Shown: piece after piece, positions 1-8,883 of the stretch
Layout of the letters: each line of letters opens with the position of its first letter
Numbering within the stretch: the first letter of the stretch is position 1
Source of the DNA: an uncultured bacterium
Lineage (GTDB): Bacteria > Electryoneota > Electryoneia > Electryoneales > Electryoneaceae
Direction: 5' to 3'
Assembly: GCA_913009835.1 (NCBI GenBank)
Contig: CAJVXH010000004.1
Location: forward strand, 1-49,384
Length of the DNA: 49,384 bases
Program-made: the position numbers and the translations under genes
Notes under the pieces: generated by a model
Told to the model about the DNA's origin: nothing
Databases searched by the model: none
Seen by the model: the letters and a program-made list of their open reading frames with translations, nothing else

Positions 1-125
1 TAGAGTTTGAAACGGGAGTCTTTCTATTGTGTTTTTATTTTTTTTTGTATTTTTTTTTTCAAGCAGAAGACGGCATACGAGATATATCAGTGTGACTGGA
101 GTTCAGACGTGTGCTCTTCCGATCT
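1..125. other. Illumina adapter read-through at contig end (not genomic)
   Basis: Positions 60-83 match the Illumina P7 oligo (starting CAAGCAGAAGACGGCATACG). Positions 84-91 (ATATCAGT) sit where the 8-base index belongs, and 92-125 match the TruSeq read-2 adapter ending GCTCTTCCGATCT. The T-rich stretch 1-59 is what a read gives, in reverse complement, after it runs off the end of a short fragment. Translations across the segment yield the familiar contaminant peptides SEEHTSELQSH (minus) and DVCSSDL (plus). Genomic sequence starts at about 126. Confidence 0.97.
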
Positions 126-857
126 GATTAACAATTTAGTCGTATCAGGTATAACACCCTTTTCAACATTATCAAGCATGATATTAGTTTTAATGATATT
201 CTTGAGAGTCTCCTTCTTATTAAGCAATTGTCCAGACCCACGATTGCGATCAGTCAAATCATACTTGAACATGGTCAAAGAACGTTTTTTACCCTTAGGT
301 TTTAGATTGGGTAATTGGAATTTGGCGGTGAGAATCCGTCCTAGATCAAACGCATCTGCAATAACATCATGTTCCCCTCCTCCGCCTTCACCTGCTCCAT
401 TTCCATCGCCTGCCTGTTCCCAGGGAACAATGCTTTCCTCACCAATAATGTCACCTTCTTCACCATCGCCCGATCCACCGGTACTCTGTTCATCGTCGGT
501 AATGGAATCATCGTGATAAAATTTGGGTTCACTAGTGGTGGGAACAACAATAATCCTATCTTTTTTGTTTCTACTGGGCTTGGCAATGCGTCCGATCTTT
601 ATACGTCTATGAAACCCATCTTCTTCACGCTGTTTATCTCTCTCGAGCAGCTCATCAAGCGTTTCGAGCGATGAATGAGGTATAATATTAGTGGTACGAA
701 GCTGTTGAAGAGTTAAAAGATCATCCCAGCTGTATATTGTGGTCGGCATTGTTTCAGGAACATATTCATAATCATGAATTGGGATCCTCTCAGGATCAGA
801 GTTCTCCCTGTGTTGCTCAGCATGCGAGTCTCTGTTTTTGTCAGAATCTTTAATCAT
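126..857 (-). CDS. DUF444 (UPF0229, YeaH/YhbH family) protein, C-terminus lost at contig end
   Basis: This is the N-terminal 244 or so residues of a DUF444 protein. Visible features are a charged N-terminus, basic segments, a long acidic and Gly-rich hinge (residues about 120-165, with GAGEGGGGEHDV) and the conserved following stretch around FQLPNLKPKGKKR. The C-terminal von Willebrand-like part is missing because the assembly runs into adapter at 125; the apparent ending SEEHTSELQSH is adapter-encoded. The gene lies 125 bp downstream of prkA on the same strand. That matches the conserved yeaG-yeaH pair, in which YeaH works with the PrkA kinase in stress and stationary-phase control. SpoVR, the usual third partner, would be expected further left. 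Family assignment rests on the hinge and the neighbour. Confidence 0.85.
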
Positions 858-982
858 GAGAATCTCACAATTCCGAATGTGATCGGTCGATAATGAATGA
901 ACATGAGCTCATATGTGTAATATGAATACAAGTATATAGATAGAGCGCCTGAGAAACTTAATTTATACCAGCTGTTACGTAG

Positions 983-3064
983 TTAGCTGGCATCATCCTG
1001 AGTACAAAAGTACTCTATTGTCTTTTTAGCGCAGGTATTACAATAATTGAGCTTGGTTTTCATAGTATTTATCATACGGTTATACAGCTGTTGGTTCTCC
1101 TCGTTTGTACGGTTGGACAACGCTCCCACAAGACTTCCAGCACCTGCTATATCTGACTTGAGCCTGACATCGGTAACAGCCTTTACCAACTCGTTGTTAT
1201 CCATAAAATTATAGTTTGGATTCTGAATCATTTTCTGACCATATATCTTCGAGATAGTGGTGCGAAAACTCTGTTTCTGTTCCTCTGTTTTAAGCCCCAT
1301 CCTAGTTTCAACGCTATTGATGAAGGTATCGTCTATCTTCAATGGAACGAGTTTCCCAGTTTGGGGGTCTTTGTAGGTCCATATCTTGTCTGTACCAAGG
1401 TTTTTGGCATCGATACCGATTATCATGTTGATATAGTTCATGACATCCCTTTCAATCGCCGCAGGCTCATCCATGTAGGCGTTGAAGATGGTTGTCATAA
1501 CATTTTTACGGTACAATTTCCGTGCGATCTTGAGATCGTTCTGGTACTTCGTGCGATCATTGGGATCCTGAACGTAATCAAGGATCACCGTATCAACTGC
1601 GCGGAAAATGTCGCCGGCGTACATGCACCGGCCTTCCTGGGTTTCTGAACGTTCGCGAAGTATCTGAACAATCCTGCCTAGATTACGATGCCCCAAACCT
1701 TTCTGTCCAAACCTTTTCGTAATATTGGGATCGTTATTCAGATCGTTAATAACCTCGGCAAGCGTCTTAATGCTCTTTTCGCCCGCAACTTCACCAGCGG
1801 ACAACTTCATCATCTCGATAGGGGTGAGCTTTTCAGAAGACGGCATTCTGGAGAGGGTAACGGCAACCGATAAGGCATAATTGAGATTGGGATCAACATG
1901 GAGCTTCTTATTATCGAAAGTGGTTTTCTGGCCAGTACCAATGGCATAATCTGTCAGTTCACTCTGTAATAAGTAGTTAGTGTTGTGCGCCATGTAGGTC
2001 AGACGGCAACGATCTACAATCGGGGCCTGCTCCTTTTCCTCGAGGAAACGGGCAAACTCAGCGTTGTTGCTGGTGGCAATGACGAGAGTGTCCAGTGGCC
2101 ACTTGAAGCCTTCCATCTCAATCGTACGGTTTTGAATCACACCTAGATAGATCTGCACCAGATCACGTTTATTCTTGAATATCTCATCGGCGAAATGGAT
2201 TCCACCAGCAGCCACCCGCGCCAGTGCCCCCCGCCTCAGATCAAAACGGTAGGGATTGCTAGTGTCGGAAATATGCAGGAGGCGTGAAATGGATTCATCA
2301 CCGAGGAGATCCACAGACGATGAGGTGATCTTATCTTTGGCGGCGTATTTCCCAGTCAGGGTGCCGCGAGATTCGCTAATAGGTAGTGGGACGATTTCGA
2401 TAAACTCGTTGATTACATCAGGCTTGTTATCGGCATATTCCCGTATCTGCTGGAAGATGTAATCCGAGCAGGCACCTAGAGGACGGTAATTCTCCCAAAA
2501 CTTGTCTAACATCGCCTTCTTGGCACCAAGTTTGGCCAGGTTCTTGCGGCATTGATCGGCATCCTCAAAATAATTCATTGCCAGGATTAGAGGGTCTTCA
2601 AAGGTCTGAGATTCGATGAATTGAATCTTGCCATAATCACCGATCTTGTCCAAGTGATTAAAGCGGAATGTATACCGACGATTATTTGGTTGGGCAGTAA
2701 AACGGCGATATATGCTGTTCAGATAATCTACAAGATAGGTTTTACCGTTTCCGGGTTCGCCAATAAGCACAAAAGCCATCTCTCTTGATGATCCACCTTC
2801 AGAAGCATCTTTCACAAAGGAAACAAAGCTGTTGATCTCATCATACATGCCGATAATGTGCTTCGGACCATCACGGAACACCCTGAAGTCATAAGTTGTT
2901 CGACCGTTGACAGTGACCTTCTGGATCTTCTCTGAATCACCTAATATCATACGAGTAACGGACTGAAAGACATTCTCAAAACGCCTGCGACCAGCAATCA
3001 CATTCTTGATATGCGAATTGAGTGAATTTTCTTCGGAGGGGAGGGTCTTTGCCTGTGGAGCCAT
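983..3064 (-). CDS. prkA: PrkA-type serine protein kinase / AAA+ protein
   Basis: A 693-residue cytoplasmic protein of the PrkA (YeaG) family, somewhat longer than the roughly 640-residue relatives. The N-terminal AAA+ domain carries a Walker A motif GEPGNGKT near residues 101-108 and an arm with ADEIFKNK. The C-terminal half is the PrkA kinase-like domain and ends in a Cys cluster (CNTCAKK). In enterobacteria YeaG acts with YeaH in the response to nutrient stress; in Bacillus PrkA affects sporulation. The start is supported by an AAGGAG ribosome-binding site 7 bases upstream of the ATG. The DUF444 gene follows on the same strand, so the two are probably co-transcribed. A 15-bp tandem duplication lies just upstream of the ribosome-binding site. 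Confidence 0.95.
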   Translation of the reverse strand: MAPQAKTLPSEENSLNSHIKNVIAGRRRFENVFQSVTRMILGDSEKIQKVTVNGRTTYDFRVFRDGPKHIIGMYDEINSFVSFVKDASEGGSSREMAFVLIGEPGNGKTYLVDYLNSIYRRFTAQPNNRRYTFRFNHLDKIGDYGKIQFIESQTFEDPLILAMNYFEDADQCRKNLAKLGAKKAMLDKFWENYRPLGACSDYIFQQIREYADNKPDVINEFIEIVPLPISESRGTLTGKYAAKDKITSSSVDLLGDESISRLLHISDTSNPYRFDLRRGALARVAAGGIHFADEIFKNKRDLVQIYLGVIQNRTIEMEGFKWPLDTLVIATSNNAEFARFLEEKEQAPIVDRCRLTYMAHNTNYLLQSELTDYAIGTGQKTTFDNKKLHVDPNLNYALSVAVTLSRMPSSEKLTPIEMMKLSAGEVAGEKSIKTLAEVINDLNNDPNITKRFGQKGLGHRNLGRIVQILRERSETQEGRCMYAGDIFRAVDTVILDYVQDPNDRTKYQNDLKIARKLYRKNVMTTIFNAYMDEPAAIERDVMNYINMIIGIDAKNLGTDKIWTYKDPQTGKLVPLKIDDTFINSVETRMGLKTEEQKQSFRTTISKIYGQKMIQNPNYNFMDNNELVKAVTDVRLKSDIAGAGSLVGALSNRTNEENQQLYNRMINTMKTKLNYCNTCAKKTIEYFCTQDDAS

Positions 3065-3079
3065 CTTCTGTCTCCTTGC

Positions 3080-3109
3080 TTTGATGGGATCTCATTTGAT
3101 GGGATCTCA
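3080..3109. repeat. 15-bp perfect tandem duplication upstream of prkA
   Basis: The 15-mer TTTGATGGGATCTCA occurs twice head to tail, immediately upstream of the prkA ribosome-binding site and inside its presumed 5' untranslated leader. It could be a slippage product or a duplicated regulatory site. Confidence 0.9.
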
Positions 3110-3496
3110 TTAAAAGTAGCATGCGGTTGAAGCAAAAGCAAAGACTAAATAGTTTTATTATTGATCTCTGGACGTTATTGCCAGAGACACTCAAGTAACT
3201 CCGATATGCTCCAAATACAACAGATCGCTTTGAAAGTGCTGTTGTTAACGATATAAATAACAAATAATTACGATATTGTTCAAGTCCAACATGGCTTTAC
3301 TACTCATCCCGCCACAGGCCCTGAGCGACAGGCACTATCTGATATAACTACACTAATAAAGCAGGACTGCCATCACAGCAGATGTCATGAGAATACATTC
3401 CAGTGGATTAATTGCGCATATAGCCAGACCGGCATTCATTTATGGCTATCCCGAAGCATATGTCTGTGAGGATCCGGGTTGTTTACTTGAACACGA
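3110..3496. other. Intergenic region between prkA and the response regulator; two small inverted repeats
   Basis: No gene is supported here. Two short inverted repeats are visible. One is TCTCTGG/CCAGAGA at 3165-3187 with a 9-base loop. The other is ATAGCCA/TGGCTAT at 3420-3449 with a 16-base loop, just beyond the end of the regulator gene. Neither is followed by a T-run, so they are not convincing terminators. The prkA promoter should lie in this interval, but I cannot pick a clear -35/-10 pair. Confidence 0.5.
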
Positions 3497-4870
3497 TCAA
3501 TCATCTCGTAATCCAAATTCTCGCATTTTCCGACGCAAGGTCGGACGGGATATACCCAGAATATCACATGCCTCGCCGAAGTTATCGTTGACCTCATTTA
3601 ATACCCAGGCGATGTGGTCCTTTTCAACCTCCTGCAAACTCCGTTTCCACAGCGAGGGTGAGGATTCAGATCTGGCAGATTGAGGCAGTGTTGCGCTATG
3701 GCTATTTGGGCCCCACGGTTCTTCCTGGGGCAAAATGCTGTTGAGAGTGTCGCCCGGTGAAGTCATGACCGCCACGTGGATGCGGTTCTCGAGTTCCCGC
3801 ACATTTCCCGGCCAATCATAGCTGCTGAGTGATTTGAGAATGTCCCGTGGAACCTTGCTCACATTACGGTGAAGCAGCCGATTTGCTTTGACGAGCAAGT
3901 GTTCGACAAGTGATTCCAGGTCATCACTTCTACCTCTTAATGGTGGAAGATGGATGTGAGCGACTTTCAGACGATAGAACAGATCCTCACGGAATTTGCC
4001 GTCCTCACGCATAGCATCGAGGTCACGGTGAGTTGCAGCAATCACCCGCGCCTTGAACGGCTTCGATTCCGTACCGCCCACCCGTTCGAAGGTCCGTTCC
4101 TGTAATACACGTAGCAACTTGACTTGCAAGGACAGGTCCAGATCGCCAATCTCATCCAGGAACAGGGTTCCATTGCCAGCGAGTTCCAACCGTCCGACTT
4201 TGTCTCGCACTGCTCCCGTGAAGGCACCTCGTTCGTGACCAAACAGTTCGCTCTCCAGAAGTGTTGGCACCAGGGCGCTGCTGTTCACCGGGATAAATGG
4301 TTCGTCCGGTGTTGAATGGCGATGAATAGCTCTAGCGACCAGCTCTTTGCCGGTTCCGGACTCACCGGTTATCAGGATGTTTGCGTTTCCCCGACTCACC
4401 ATTCCGATCATTTTGTGAACTTCAATGATCGCCCGGCTGGTACCGATGATTCTATCGTCAGGTTCGTGGCTGGAAAGATCAGCGACAATAGCCAGATTGC
4501 GTTTACTCGATAGGTATTCCAGCGCTCTATCTACGGTGATTTCCAGTTCGTCGATATTCAACGGCTTATGGATATAGTCAAAGGCACCTGCCTGCATCGC
4601 CACGATAGCGCGTTCAAGATCCTGATGTCCGGTAATCATGATCACAATTCCCGACATCGATTCTTCAGTGGCTTGCAGCAACAAATCCTGACCCGTTCCA
4701 TCTGGAAGCACCAGGTCCAGGAGAATCACCTCGGGCTCATGTCGTATCCACAGCTCTTTGCCCTCGGCTATCGTCGAACCGGCAAACACCTCATGTCCCT
4801 GAGCTTGAAAAGCGAGTTCCAAGGTACGACGGGCAGCCCGATCATCATCAATGACTAAGAGTTTGGCCAT
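3497..4870 (-). CDS. Sigma-54-dependent response regulator, NtrC family
   Basis: A 457-residue transcriptional activator with three domains. An N-terminal receiver (residues 1-120) has the phospho-acceptor region [11 protein letters not shown] and the KP motif IHKPLN. A central AAA+ domain has Walker A GESGTGKE and the sigma-54-contacting GAFTGA loop. A C-terminal Fis-type helix-turn-helix reads [16 protein letters not shown]. It should activate RpoN-dependent promoters when phosphorylated. The start overlaps the 3' end of the histidine kinase gene by 16 bp, so the two are translationally linked and form a cognate pair of the ZraSR/AtoSC type. The stimulus and target genes cannot be read from sequence. 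Confidence 0.95.
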   Translation of the reverse strand: MAKLLVIDDDRAARRTLELAFQAQGHEVFAGSTIAEGKELWIRHEPEVILLDLVLPDGTGQDLLLQATEESMSGIVIMITGHQDLERAIVAMQAGAFDYIHKPLNIDELEITVDRALEYLSSKRNLAIVADLSSHEPDDRIIGTSRAIIEVHKMIGMVSRGNANILITGESGTGKELVARAIHRHSTPDEPFIPVNSSALVPTLLESELFGHERGAFTGAVRDKVGRLELAGNGTLFLDEIGDLDLSLQVKLLRVLQERTFERVGGTESKPFKARVIAATHRDLDAMREDGKFREDLFYRLKVAHIHLPPLRGRSDDLESLVEHLLVKANRLLHRNVSKVPRDILKSLSSYDWPGNVRELENRIHVAVMTSPGDTLNSILPQEEPWGPNSHSATLPQSARSESSPSLWKRSLQEVEKDHIAWVLNEVNDNFGEACDILGISRPTLRRKMREFGLRDD

Positions 4871-6690
4871 GAATTCTCCTTTGGCAGATGGATTGTTACT
4901 TTAGTACCCTGACCTGTTTCTGATTCCACGCTGACAGTTCCACCCATTACGCTGACAAACTTTTGAACATTGCTCATGCCCAAACCAGTTCCCTCCTCAC
5001 GAGTGGTAAAAAAGGGGTCGAAAAGACGTTTCCGAACAGTTTCAGTCATCCCGGAACCGGTGTCCTTAACGCAGATACTGGTAGCTTCAACAGAGTATTC
5101 AATCTCAACACTCACCGTGTCACCGCTTCGACATGCTTGAACAGCATTGAGGACGAGGTTTTCCAATAATCGATGAAGGAGCTCAGGGTCTGTGCGGATA
5201 GTTGGCTGATTATCCGCTTGCTCGAATTGAACCCGCACATCTCCGTTCTCAGCCAGGGATCTGGTTTCTTTCAGGATCTGAACGATGATATCGCTGATGT
5301 TCACTTGACGTAAATCAAGCTCAACTGGTTTACCATAATCCAACAGTTCTTGAAGCATTGATTCGAGACGTTGAGTTTCACCGCCGGCAATTTCCAAATG
5401 TTCTTTTTCATTTTCCGTCAGCTGAGCACCACGTTGTAGCAGGCGAAGATTCATCTTGATAGCTGACAATGGGTTTCGCATCTCGTGAACAACGCTCGCA
5501 ACCAACCGACCAATTACAGCCATCTTTTCCTGCTGTACGAGTTTCACTTGGGCGTTGGCGAGGTTCTGTTGACCGTCAGCGAGTGACTCAACCATGCTGT
5601 TGAATGAATGGCTCAGTGTTGCGACTTCGTCACGGGCACGTTTTGCGTCAACCCGTACAGACAAATCACCAGCCGCGACTCTCTGGCTTGCCTCAGTCAG
5701 ACGAACGATCGGGCGTGCCCAGAAGTGTGCCAGTAACAGAGTCAGTATCAGGAGTGAAAGTAGGATTAACGCGGTCAGTAATATGGTTCGGTCATAAATT
5801 GCCCGGATCGGTGAGAGTACTTCTTCCACGTCCAGTTCACCCACCACAATCCACTGTTGCAGAGGCATAAGATGATAGGCACCCACCACCGATTTTCCCA
5901 GAAAGCTGGTGTATTGCATTGACCCATGACCCTGTCTCAAGGCAGCCATTGCGGGTGGGATAGGCATGCGATGTTGTAATGGATCGGGGTGATCATGGCT
6001 TCGAGAGGGGGTAAGCATCCGCATGTCAGTGTCGAGAAGGAATATCTCCCCGCTCTGTCCCAGGCCTGCGGTGTCAGTTAATACTGGGTCAAGGATTATC
6101 CTGCTGGAGAAACGCATAACCAGGTACTGGTCATGACTTCCAGACACATCCACCGGCGACACAACATCGAAAGCAGGCACGTCATCTTCAAAATAGCCTA
6201 CGGTGCTGAACGCCATCCGATGCTGGTGTCGAGCCTCATTGAATGCTGAACTGTCGGGAATCAGGTCTGCCACTGGATTTGATTTATTTTCAGATAATTC
6301 GATCCCGGATGAATCAAATATTGCCGCCGCAATTAGCCCTGGAACCTCTGATACTATCTGCTGCCACTGTTGATGGTCAACGAGATGGCCCGCATTGCCC
6401 AGCAAATGCTGCTTGGTATGTTCGATGTGCAGATCAAGCCAATCGCAGAGATGAGCATGGCGTTCCTCCACCAGGGCAAGAATCCGACGTTCCGTCTCAT
6501 CCAGCAATCCCTGACGGGCAGTAGTCACTCCCACGAACGCGATCACTGTTCCGGTGAACAGTACGATCAGAGTTCCGATGAGGAACAGGCGTGCGCCAAT
6601 ACGGCTTCCAAGTGGGAATCGAGTCTTCAACTTCGGGTACAGCACTGTCTCACCGGTTTTGATCTTTATCTCATGTTCGCTTTCACTCAT
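4855..6690 (-). CDS. Membrane sensor histidine kinase
   Basis: A 611-residue two-pass kinase. TM1 is near the N-terminus (LFLIGTLIVLFTGTVIAF) and is followed by a periplasmic sensor of about 250 residues. TM2 (TILLTALILLSLLILTLLLA) leads into a HAMP linker (RVAAGDLSVRV), a HisKA dimerisation helix with VVHEMRNPLSAIK, and a HATPase domain with N-box ENLVLNAVQA and G-boxes DTGSGM and GTGLGM. It should phosphorylate the overlapping NtrC-type regulator. An ATG at 6762 would add 24 residues, but those codons lie in a repeated palindromic sequence (6720-6771). I therefore chose the ATG at 6690 (MSESEHE). Confidence 0.92.
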   Translation of the reverse strand: MSESEHEIKIKTGETVLYPKLKTRFPLGSRIGARLFLIGTLIVLFTGTVIAFVGVTTARQGLLDETERRILALVEERHAHLCDWLDLHIEHTKQHLLGNAGHLVDHQQWQQIVSEVPGLIAAAIFDSSGIELSENKSNPVADLIPDSSAFNEARHQHRMAFSTVGYFEDDVPAFDVVSPVDVSGSHDQYLVMRFSSRIILDPVLTDTAGLGQSGEIFLLDTDMRMLTPSRSHDHPDPLQHRMPIPPAMAALRQGHGSMQYTSFLGKSVVGAYHLMPLQQWIVVGELDVEEVLSPIRAIYDRTILLTALILLSLLILTLLLAHFWARPIVRLTEASQRVAAGDLSVRVDAKRARDEVATLSHSFNSMVESLADGQQNLANAQVKLVQQEKMAVIGRLVASVVHEMRNPLSAIKMNLRLLQRGAQLTENEKEHLEIAGGETQRLESMLQELLDYGKPVELDLRQVNISDIIVQILKETRSLAENGDVRVQFEQADNQPTIRTDPELLHRLLENLVLNAVQACRSGDTVSVEIEYSVEATSICVKDTGSGMTETVRKRLFDPFFTTREEGTGLGMSNVQKFVSVMGGTVSVESETGQGTKVTIHLPKENSWPNS

Positions 6691-6719
6691 AATTACAATG
6701 TAGTTCTTTCCGGAACTGG

Positions 6720-6771
6720 CAGGGGCATGAAAATTTATGGAATCAAGATGTATGTACGACATTCATGTCGT
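6720..6771. repeat. CAGGGGCATG end plus ACGACAT/ATGTCGT palindrome
   Basis: The segment opens with CAGGGGCATG and contains the 16-bp palindrome ACGACATTCATGTCGT at 6756-6771. An inverted CATGCCCCTG follows at 6791. It resembles, with changed flanking bases, the GACATnnATGTC palindromes at 13062-13139, 15312-15331 and 18261-18282. It sits over the 5' end of the kinase reading frame. Confidence 0.55.
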
Positions 6772-6790
6772 GGAATGACCGTAACATGAA

Positions 6791-6894
6791 CATGCCCCTG
6801 TGAATCGCCGAAGGTCATAACAGGGTTGATCCACAAGTATTGAAAGTTGGTGAATCCCTGCGAACCGCAAAAAGACGCGGGTCACAGGGGCATG
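6791..6894. repeat. BIME/REP-like bipartite palindromic repeat, copy 1
   Basis: The element is bounded by a perfect 13-bp inverted repeat, CATGCCCCTGTGA at 6791-6803 and its complement at 6882-6894. Each half can fold as its own hairpin (ACAGGG closes the left, GCAGGG the right), and a short spacer separates them. Both halves recur, in swapped order and inverted, in the element at 15173-15298. The left half shares its first 25 bases exactly with that copy. Confidence 0.8.
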
Positions 6895-6937
6895 CAGATT
6901 AAATGTACGCGCATCTCGTAATTCAACCTACAGACAG

Positions 6938-7168
6938 TTATACTACAGCGATCTCTTTCTCAGGTTCAGGATCTCTCATGACCGTATGCCGCTTGATCAA
7001 ATAGTAAACCGCTGGCAGGATCAGCAGAGTTAGGATTGTTGACGAGATCAGTCCACCCACCATCGGCGCGGCGATTCGTTTCATTACAGATGATCCAGTC
7101 CCGGTACCAAACATGATGGGGAGCAGTCCAATCAAAGTGGTGGCAACTGTCATCAACTTCGGACGCAC
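6938..7168 (-). pseudogene. C-terminal fragment of a CusA/CzcA-type heavy-metal RND efflux pump
   Basis: About 76 codons encode the C-terminal end of an HME-RND permease. It reads [17 protein letters not shown], then [20 protein letters not shown], then the last membrane helix and LPAVYYLIK, and ends at a TAA at 6938. In CusA this segment follows immediately on more than 900 residues. Here the reading frame meets a TGA at 7169-7171, where the sequence switches to an IS630-type transposase tail on the other strand. The rest of the pump is not in the window, so the gene is broken and not expected to function. Confidence 0.85.
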
Positions 7169-7171
7169 TCA

Positions 7172-7357
7172 CCGACCTATAGCCCCGACCTGAACCCGAT
7201 CGAGACGCTCTGGTTGACACTGAAAAAACACTTCTTCAATGGGTGGATCCCCTCGGACGAAGAACCACTCGACCACCGGGTTACCAACGCCATCGGCTAC
7301 TACGAACAGCAGCCCGGCCTGGTCCGATCCGCTTGCGCCATCACCACCTATTTATGA
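7172..7357 (+). mobile_element. IS630-family transposase, C-terminal remnant
   Basis: In the frame ending at the TGA 7355-7357 the translation starts PTYSPDLNPIETLW, the diagnostic C-terminal DDE-transposase signature of the IS630/Tc1 group. It continues for about 60 residues to a natural stop. No start codon and no N-terminal catalytic domain are present. The left edge abuts the truncated CusA-type gene within a few bases. A TA dinucleotide, the usual IS630 target, occurs a few bases beyond the stop (GAACCACTATA), but I could not identify a matching inverted repeat. Confidence 0.85.
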
Positions 7358-7711
7358 GAACCACTATAGAAGTTAAAGTTCTCTAAACAGCTACAAAGTG
7401 CACTTGTAGACGACAAGAACACAAATATGATGGAGCACATGGTCATAAAAGAGATGTATATTTCTTATTCAATAGGGATAATTGACTTTGAAACACTTTA
7501 ATGATGCTAATAAAAGATATAAATGTATATCTTTTTGCGACGATCTCAACATGTTGATAACTAACGAGATGTGGAGAGGATCGCTGTGGCGAGTAATGAG
7601 GTAGATGAAGAAGCGGTTGATTTTTGAGCCGCTGGTTTTTGCTTAGCAGCTTCGAACAAGAAGGTGTACTCCCGAAAAACAAGAGCGTCGAACCGACCGA
7701 AGAGAGCCAGT
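7358..7711. other. AT-rich intergenic remnant between IS fragment and integrase
   Basis: No supported gene. The stretch 7360-7560 is visibly more AT-rich than the surrounding genes. It contains a near-palindrome CTACAAAGTGCACTTGTAG at about 7390. A small GC stem (AGCGG/CCGCT) followed by GGTTTTT near 7612-7640 could be a weak plus-strand terminator. It looks like decayed mobile-element DNA. Confidence 0.45.
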
Positions 7712-8764
7712 TTAACCTTCCAACCTCTTCGTTAATTCGCCGACAGAATCTCGCAAATTGTCCACGCGGAGATGGGAATACCGCTTGACCATCTGCAAAG
7801 TCCGATGGCCGAGAACTTGTGCGATGACGAAATCGCTGGCCCCCGCAGAAGCCAGATAGCATGCAGCGGTGTGTCGCAAATCATGCCAGCGGAAGTCCTT
7901 CACACGAGAAAGTTTGAGCGCCTTACGCCAGTGGTAGGTGAAATCGAAATGTTCCTTACGGTTCTTAACTGCTGGGAATACATATGGAGAACTTGAAGTT
8001 TTAGGTCTCTGTGAAACGTTCTGCCTCCGTTCAATCAGAAGCCTCTTTGCTGGATCGATCAATGGAACAGATCGACTAGTATCATTTTTCGTCTCGACAA
8101 ATGTGATGCGGTCTTCCTTCAAGTCAATCTGCCGCCAAGTCAGTGACCAGATCTCTGTTTTTCGAGCACCCGTTGCTAGTGCTAATACGACAGCGACGTA
8201 TAGGTCATGAGATACCTCTTGGCAGGTTTTCAGTAGATGTTTGCGTTCTCTGTCAGAAAGAAATCGTTCTCGCCCTCGAGGTTCGCGAAAGGCCTCGACA
8301 TCTTCAGCAGGGTTCTTGGAAATCAGACCCCAGCTGCGCTTGGCAATGTTCAACATTTGTCTAATGGTCGCTACATACCTGTTACAGGTAGCTGGAGTTC
8401 TTCCATCTGAGCGAAGCATACTACGATTGCTGATAATGTCAGCCGTTGTTAAATCGGTTAATACCTTGTGACCAAGTTTCTCTTGCCAGAACCTAAGATG
8501 AGTCTCTAGTGACTTCCTGGATTTCAGATCGGGTAGAATTTCTCTGCGGTATCGTCCGATCAACTTCTTGAGCGTGATCTTGTTGCCAGGCAGCACTCCG
8601 AAGTAGCGACCATCGCGCAGCTCAACTTCTGTATTCTGAATCCAATGACGTGCTTTGGATATGTTTGGAAATGTTGCAGACTGGGCGGAGAATCCTTTCA
8701 AGCGCACGAGGGCACGGTATCTGACGGCGCCATCGTCCTGTATACGTTTTTGAATGCTTCCCAT
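7712..8764 (-). CDS. Tyrosine recombinase / phage-type integrase
   Basis: A 350-residue integrase with an N-terminal arm-binding region, a SAM-like core-binding domain (about residues 65-160) and a C-terminal catalytic domain. Catalytic residues are visible: Arg in ATGARKTEI, H294 and R297 in HDLRH, H320 in LGHR, and the nucleophile Tyr329 in KRYSHL. It lies 120 bp from the 3' end of tRNA-Arg(CCT), the usual position for the integrase of a tRNA-targeted island or prophage. No other phage or conjugation genes accompany it, so the element is likely a remnant or has been reduced by deletion. A duplicated tRNA 3' end marking the other attachment site was not found. Confidence 0.93.
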   Translation of the reverse strand: MGSIQKRIQDDGAVRYRALVRLKGFSAQSATFPNISKARHWIQNTEVELRDGRYFGVLPGNKITLKKLIGRYRREILPDLKSRKSLETHLRFWQEKLGHKVLTDLTTADIISNRSMLRSDGRTPATCNRYVATIRQMLNIAKRSWGLISKNPAEDVEAFREPRGRERFLSDRERKHLLKTCQEVSHDLYVAVVLALATGARKTEIWSLTWRQIDLKEDRITFVETKNDTSRSVPLIDPAKRLLIERRQNVSQRPKTSSSPYVFPAVKNRKEHFDFTYHWRKALKLSRVKDFRWHDLRHTAACYLASAGASDFVIAQVLGHRTLQMVKRYSHLRVDNLRDSVGELTKRLEG

Positions 8765-8883
8765 GATCGCACACTCCCCTTAGTAACTGCCACTGATCGC
8801 TGAACATATAGATTGATATGTACCATCAGTGATCCATGAGAAGCAACAGGTTTGCAACAATTGCCGCAAACCCGCGTTAATGC

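Noticed and set aside
7-516. Plus-strand open frame of 169 codons at the left end
   Set aside because: Its first 40 codons are adapter and run-off sequence, and the rest is antisense to the DUF444 gene.
7443-7862. Minus-strand open frame of 139 codons overlapping the integrase 3' end
   Set aside because: It runs in another frame over the integrase catalytic region and then through AT-rich non-coding DNA; no family features are seen.
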